A stretch of 6,336 nucleotides of DNA from Rhodothermaceae bacterium (GTDB taxonomy: Bacteria > Bacteroidota > Rhodothermia > Rhodothermales > Rubricoccaceae): the NCBI GenBank assembly GCA_013003465.1, contig JABDIZ010000341.1, positions 1 through 6,336 of the forward strand, read 5' to 3'. The position numbers were made by a program, and so were the translations under genes. Below, piece after piece: positions 5,372 to 6,336 of the stretch. The notes below the pieces were generated by a model, which had not been told where the DNA came from, did no database searches, and saw nothing but the letters and a program-made list of their open reading frames with translations. Position 1 is the stretch's first letter, and every line of letters starts with the position of its first letter.

Positions 5372-5824
5372 TTACGCCATTCCTTCGAGGTCGGCGAAGG
5401 AGGGCAGAGTCTCGAGGAAGGCATAGCCGTCCTCCCCGAACACGCAGCAGTAGTGGGTCATCCCGTTGGTGGCGAAGAGCGCATGCGCCTGCACGACGGT
5501 GTTGTAACGCGCGAGTTGGTCGAACGTCGTCTGATTGACCGGCACAGTGGGCGCTTTGCACTCGGCGAGGAGGAGCGGGCGCTGCTGTCGGTCCACGACG
5601 ACAACATCGGCCCGCCACGTGGCACCGAGGTAGTCGAACCCCTTCTCAACAGCGGTGAGGCCCGTCGGATAACCCCGTTCAGCAAGGTAGCGGAGGAGAT
5701 GCTGGCGGACCCACTCCTCGGGCATCAGACGGACCCACTTACGCCGCACGGTATCGAGGATCTGCCGCTTGCCGCCCTTGGTGCGAAGGGCGAAGTCGTA
5801 GGCTGGGAAGGCAAGTGGCTCCAC
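5372..5824 (-). CDS. Stand-alone type I restriction HsdR N-terminal-like (HSDR_N_2) nuclease-fold protein
   Basis: Starting at GTG 5822-5824, one base after the stop of the preceding gene, this encodes 150 residues. They match the free-standing HsdR N-terminal family (HSDR_N_2 type) that I recall in nearly all Bacteroidota, often near holA. Key features are the N-terminal PLAFPAYDFALR, RRKWVRLMPEEWVRQHLL (residues 27-44), AVEKG (58-62), RADVVVVD (71-78), LLLAECKAP (84-92) and TNGMTHYCC (119-127). E60, D73, the E88-x-K90 pair and Q103 fit the PD-(D/E)xK nuclease active site, so the fold appears catalytically complete. No helicase/translocase, methylase or specificity subunit lies in the window, so this is not a type I restriction system as seen here. 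The reading frame stays open about 109 codons upstream, but that stretch is antisense-type Arg/Ser-rich shadow coding beneath the neighbouring gene, and the family similarity begins at this GTG. Its physiological role is unknown. Confidence 0.85.
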   Translation of the reverse strand: MEPLAFPAYDFALRTKGGKRQILDTVRRKWVRLMPEEWVRQHLLRYLAERGYPTGLTAVEKGFDYLGATWRADVVVVDRQQRPLLLAECKAPTVPVNQTTFDQLARYNTVVQAHALFATNGMTHYCCVFGEDGYAFLETLPSFADLEGMA

Positions 5825-5825
5825 G

Positions 5826-6272
5826 CTAAGCCGTCGTCTTGGCCTGCTTCCGCAAGGCACGGAGTGCGCCCACCCACCAATCCGAATCGCGCGTTTCCTT
5901 GGTGACGGTGATGGACTGGAAGCGCGGCACAAGTTCGAGCAGCTTCGCTGGCACGGCGGCCCAGCGGTTCTCGAGGGCGAAGCGTTCGAGGTCGTGCGCC
6001 GCGAAGCGGGCCCAGCGCCAGTCGGCGCGTAGCTTCTCGGCTTTCTTCCAGTAGTTGCGGTCGTCCCAGGCCTGCGCGCTCGTCTCGATAGTGTCCATGA
6101 TGCCGCGCAGGTTGAAGACAAGGAAAGCGACCATGTCCTTGGCCTCGTCATCGAACTGGCCGGTGGCGAGGTCGGGGCGTTGGGCGAGGCGGCGGAGCGC
6201 CTCAGCGCAGGAGCGGAGGTGGGCGTGGCGGCGCTTGGCGGGCGTCTCGCCCGTCTGGATGATGCGGCTCAT
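5826..6272 (-). CDS. Helical protein of unknown function, first gene of the HsdR_N pair
   Basis: The frame runs from ATG 6270-6272 to TAG 5826-5828 and encodes 148 residues. The product is basic at both ends, soluble and mostly helical, with no signal peptide. Recognisable stretches are the N-terminal MSRIIQTGETPAKRRHAHLR (1-20), EAKDMVAFLVFNLRGI (43-58) and the aromatic, charged AWDDRNYWKKAEKLRADWRW (68-87). These look conserved, and I have the impression of related hypothetical proteins in Bacteroidota and Chloroflexi that share the opening, but I know no name or function. The many Trp, Arg and Lys residues would suit nucleic-acid or protein binding; that is inference only. Just one base separates it from the HsdR_N-like gene, so the two are almost certainly one transcript with coupled translation. 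No Shine-Dalgarno sequence precedes the ATG. Confidence 0.78.
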   Translation of the reverse strand: MSRIIQTGETPAKRRHAHLRSCAEALRRLAQRPDLATGQFDDEAKDMVAFLVFNLRGIMDTIETSAQAWDDRNYWKKAEKLRADWRWARFAAHDLERFALENRWAAVPAKLLELVPRFQSITVTKETRDSDWWVGALRALRKQAKTTA

Positions 6273-6336
6273 CCGAGGAGGGATCAGGTGGGGGACGGGG
6301 AAATCTACGGTTCGGCGGGCCCGATGTACGAATCGG
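6273..6336 (-). other. Upstream region of the helical-protein/HsdR_N unit (window edge)
   Basis: These 64 bases carry no gene. On the minus strand TAGATTTC (plus 6300-6307) is one base off the Bacteroidota -7 consensus TAnnTTTG and lies 27 bases before the ATG, but no TTG is found at the matching -33 distance. The promoter is therefore only a weak possibility. Confidence 0.25.

Noticed and set aside
5382..5400. CCTTCG/CGAAGG hairpin at the end of the HsdR_N-like gene as terminator
   Set aside because: It lies inside the coding sequence, has no T-tract after it on the minus strand, and encodes the final residues of the protein.
5372..5824. Evidence for a type I restriction-modification system
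   Set aside because: Only an HsdR N-terminal-like domain is present; no DEAD helicase motor, HsdM or HsdS is in the window, and free-standing copies of this domain are common in Bacteroidota.
5825..6151. Possible N-terminal extension of the HsdR_N-like protein by about 109 residues
   Set aside because: The frame is open, but the translation is Arg/Ser/Thr-rich shadow coding beneath the upstream gene, while the family-like sequence begins at GTG 5824, one base after the upstream stop.

Overview
This is a GC-rich (roughly 65%), densely packed chromosomal window. It carries eight protein-coding genes, one of them cut by the left edge, and no visible tRNA, rRNA, insertion sequence or CRISPR array. 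Several protein types point to the Bacteroidota/Rhodothermota side of the tree, most likely a high-GC Rhodothermales-type bacterium. These are an M28-type peptidase with a beta-sandwich tail, a stand-alone HsdR N-terminal-like nuclease protein, and an outer-membrane barrel with a phylum-typical N-terminal domain. The start codons also lack clear Shine-Dalgarno sequences, which fits. The taxonomic call is an inference from remembered families, not a search.

Layout: (1) 1-353, plus strand: C-terminal end of a secreted M28-family metallopeptidase. (2) 423-797, plus: a small helical protein of unknown function, with a strong hairpin over its start. (3) 813-2708, minus, convergent with the previous gene: a 631-residue cNMP-binding/CBS-pair/DUF294 nucleotidyltransferase-like protein whose ligand cassette and catalytic aspartate both look degenerate. 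(4) 2709-2953: a divergent intergenic region. (5) 2954-4192, plus: a signal-peptide-bearing outer-membrane barrel protein. It overlaps by one base (TGATG) with (6) 4192-4839, plus: a uracil-DNA-glycosylase-superfamily protein. (7) 4836-5336, minus: a lipoprotein with a single c-type haem motif; its stop codon interlocks with that of the glycosylase gene. (8) 5372-5824 and 5826-6272, minus: a two-gene unit with a one-base gap, made of an unrecognised conserved-looking helical protein followed by the stand-alone PD-(D/E)xK HsdR_N-like protein.

The genes do not form one obvious pathway. The window reads as housekeeping or accessory genes in short transcription units: a possible signalling pseudoenzyme (DUF294), an envelope protein coupled to a DNA-repair-type protein, an envelope haem lipoprotein with a perfect dyad just upstream of its start, and a nuclease-domain pair. 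No classical defence system or mobile element is visible. The best candidates for something undescribed are the HsdR_N/helical-protein pair, the DUF294 protein with its degenerate sites, and the unknown N-terminal domain of the barrel protein.
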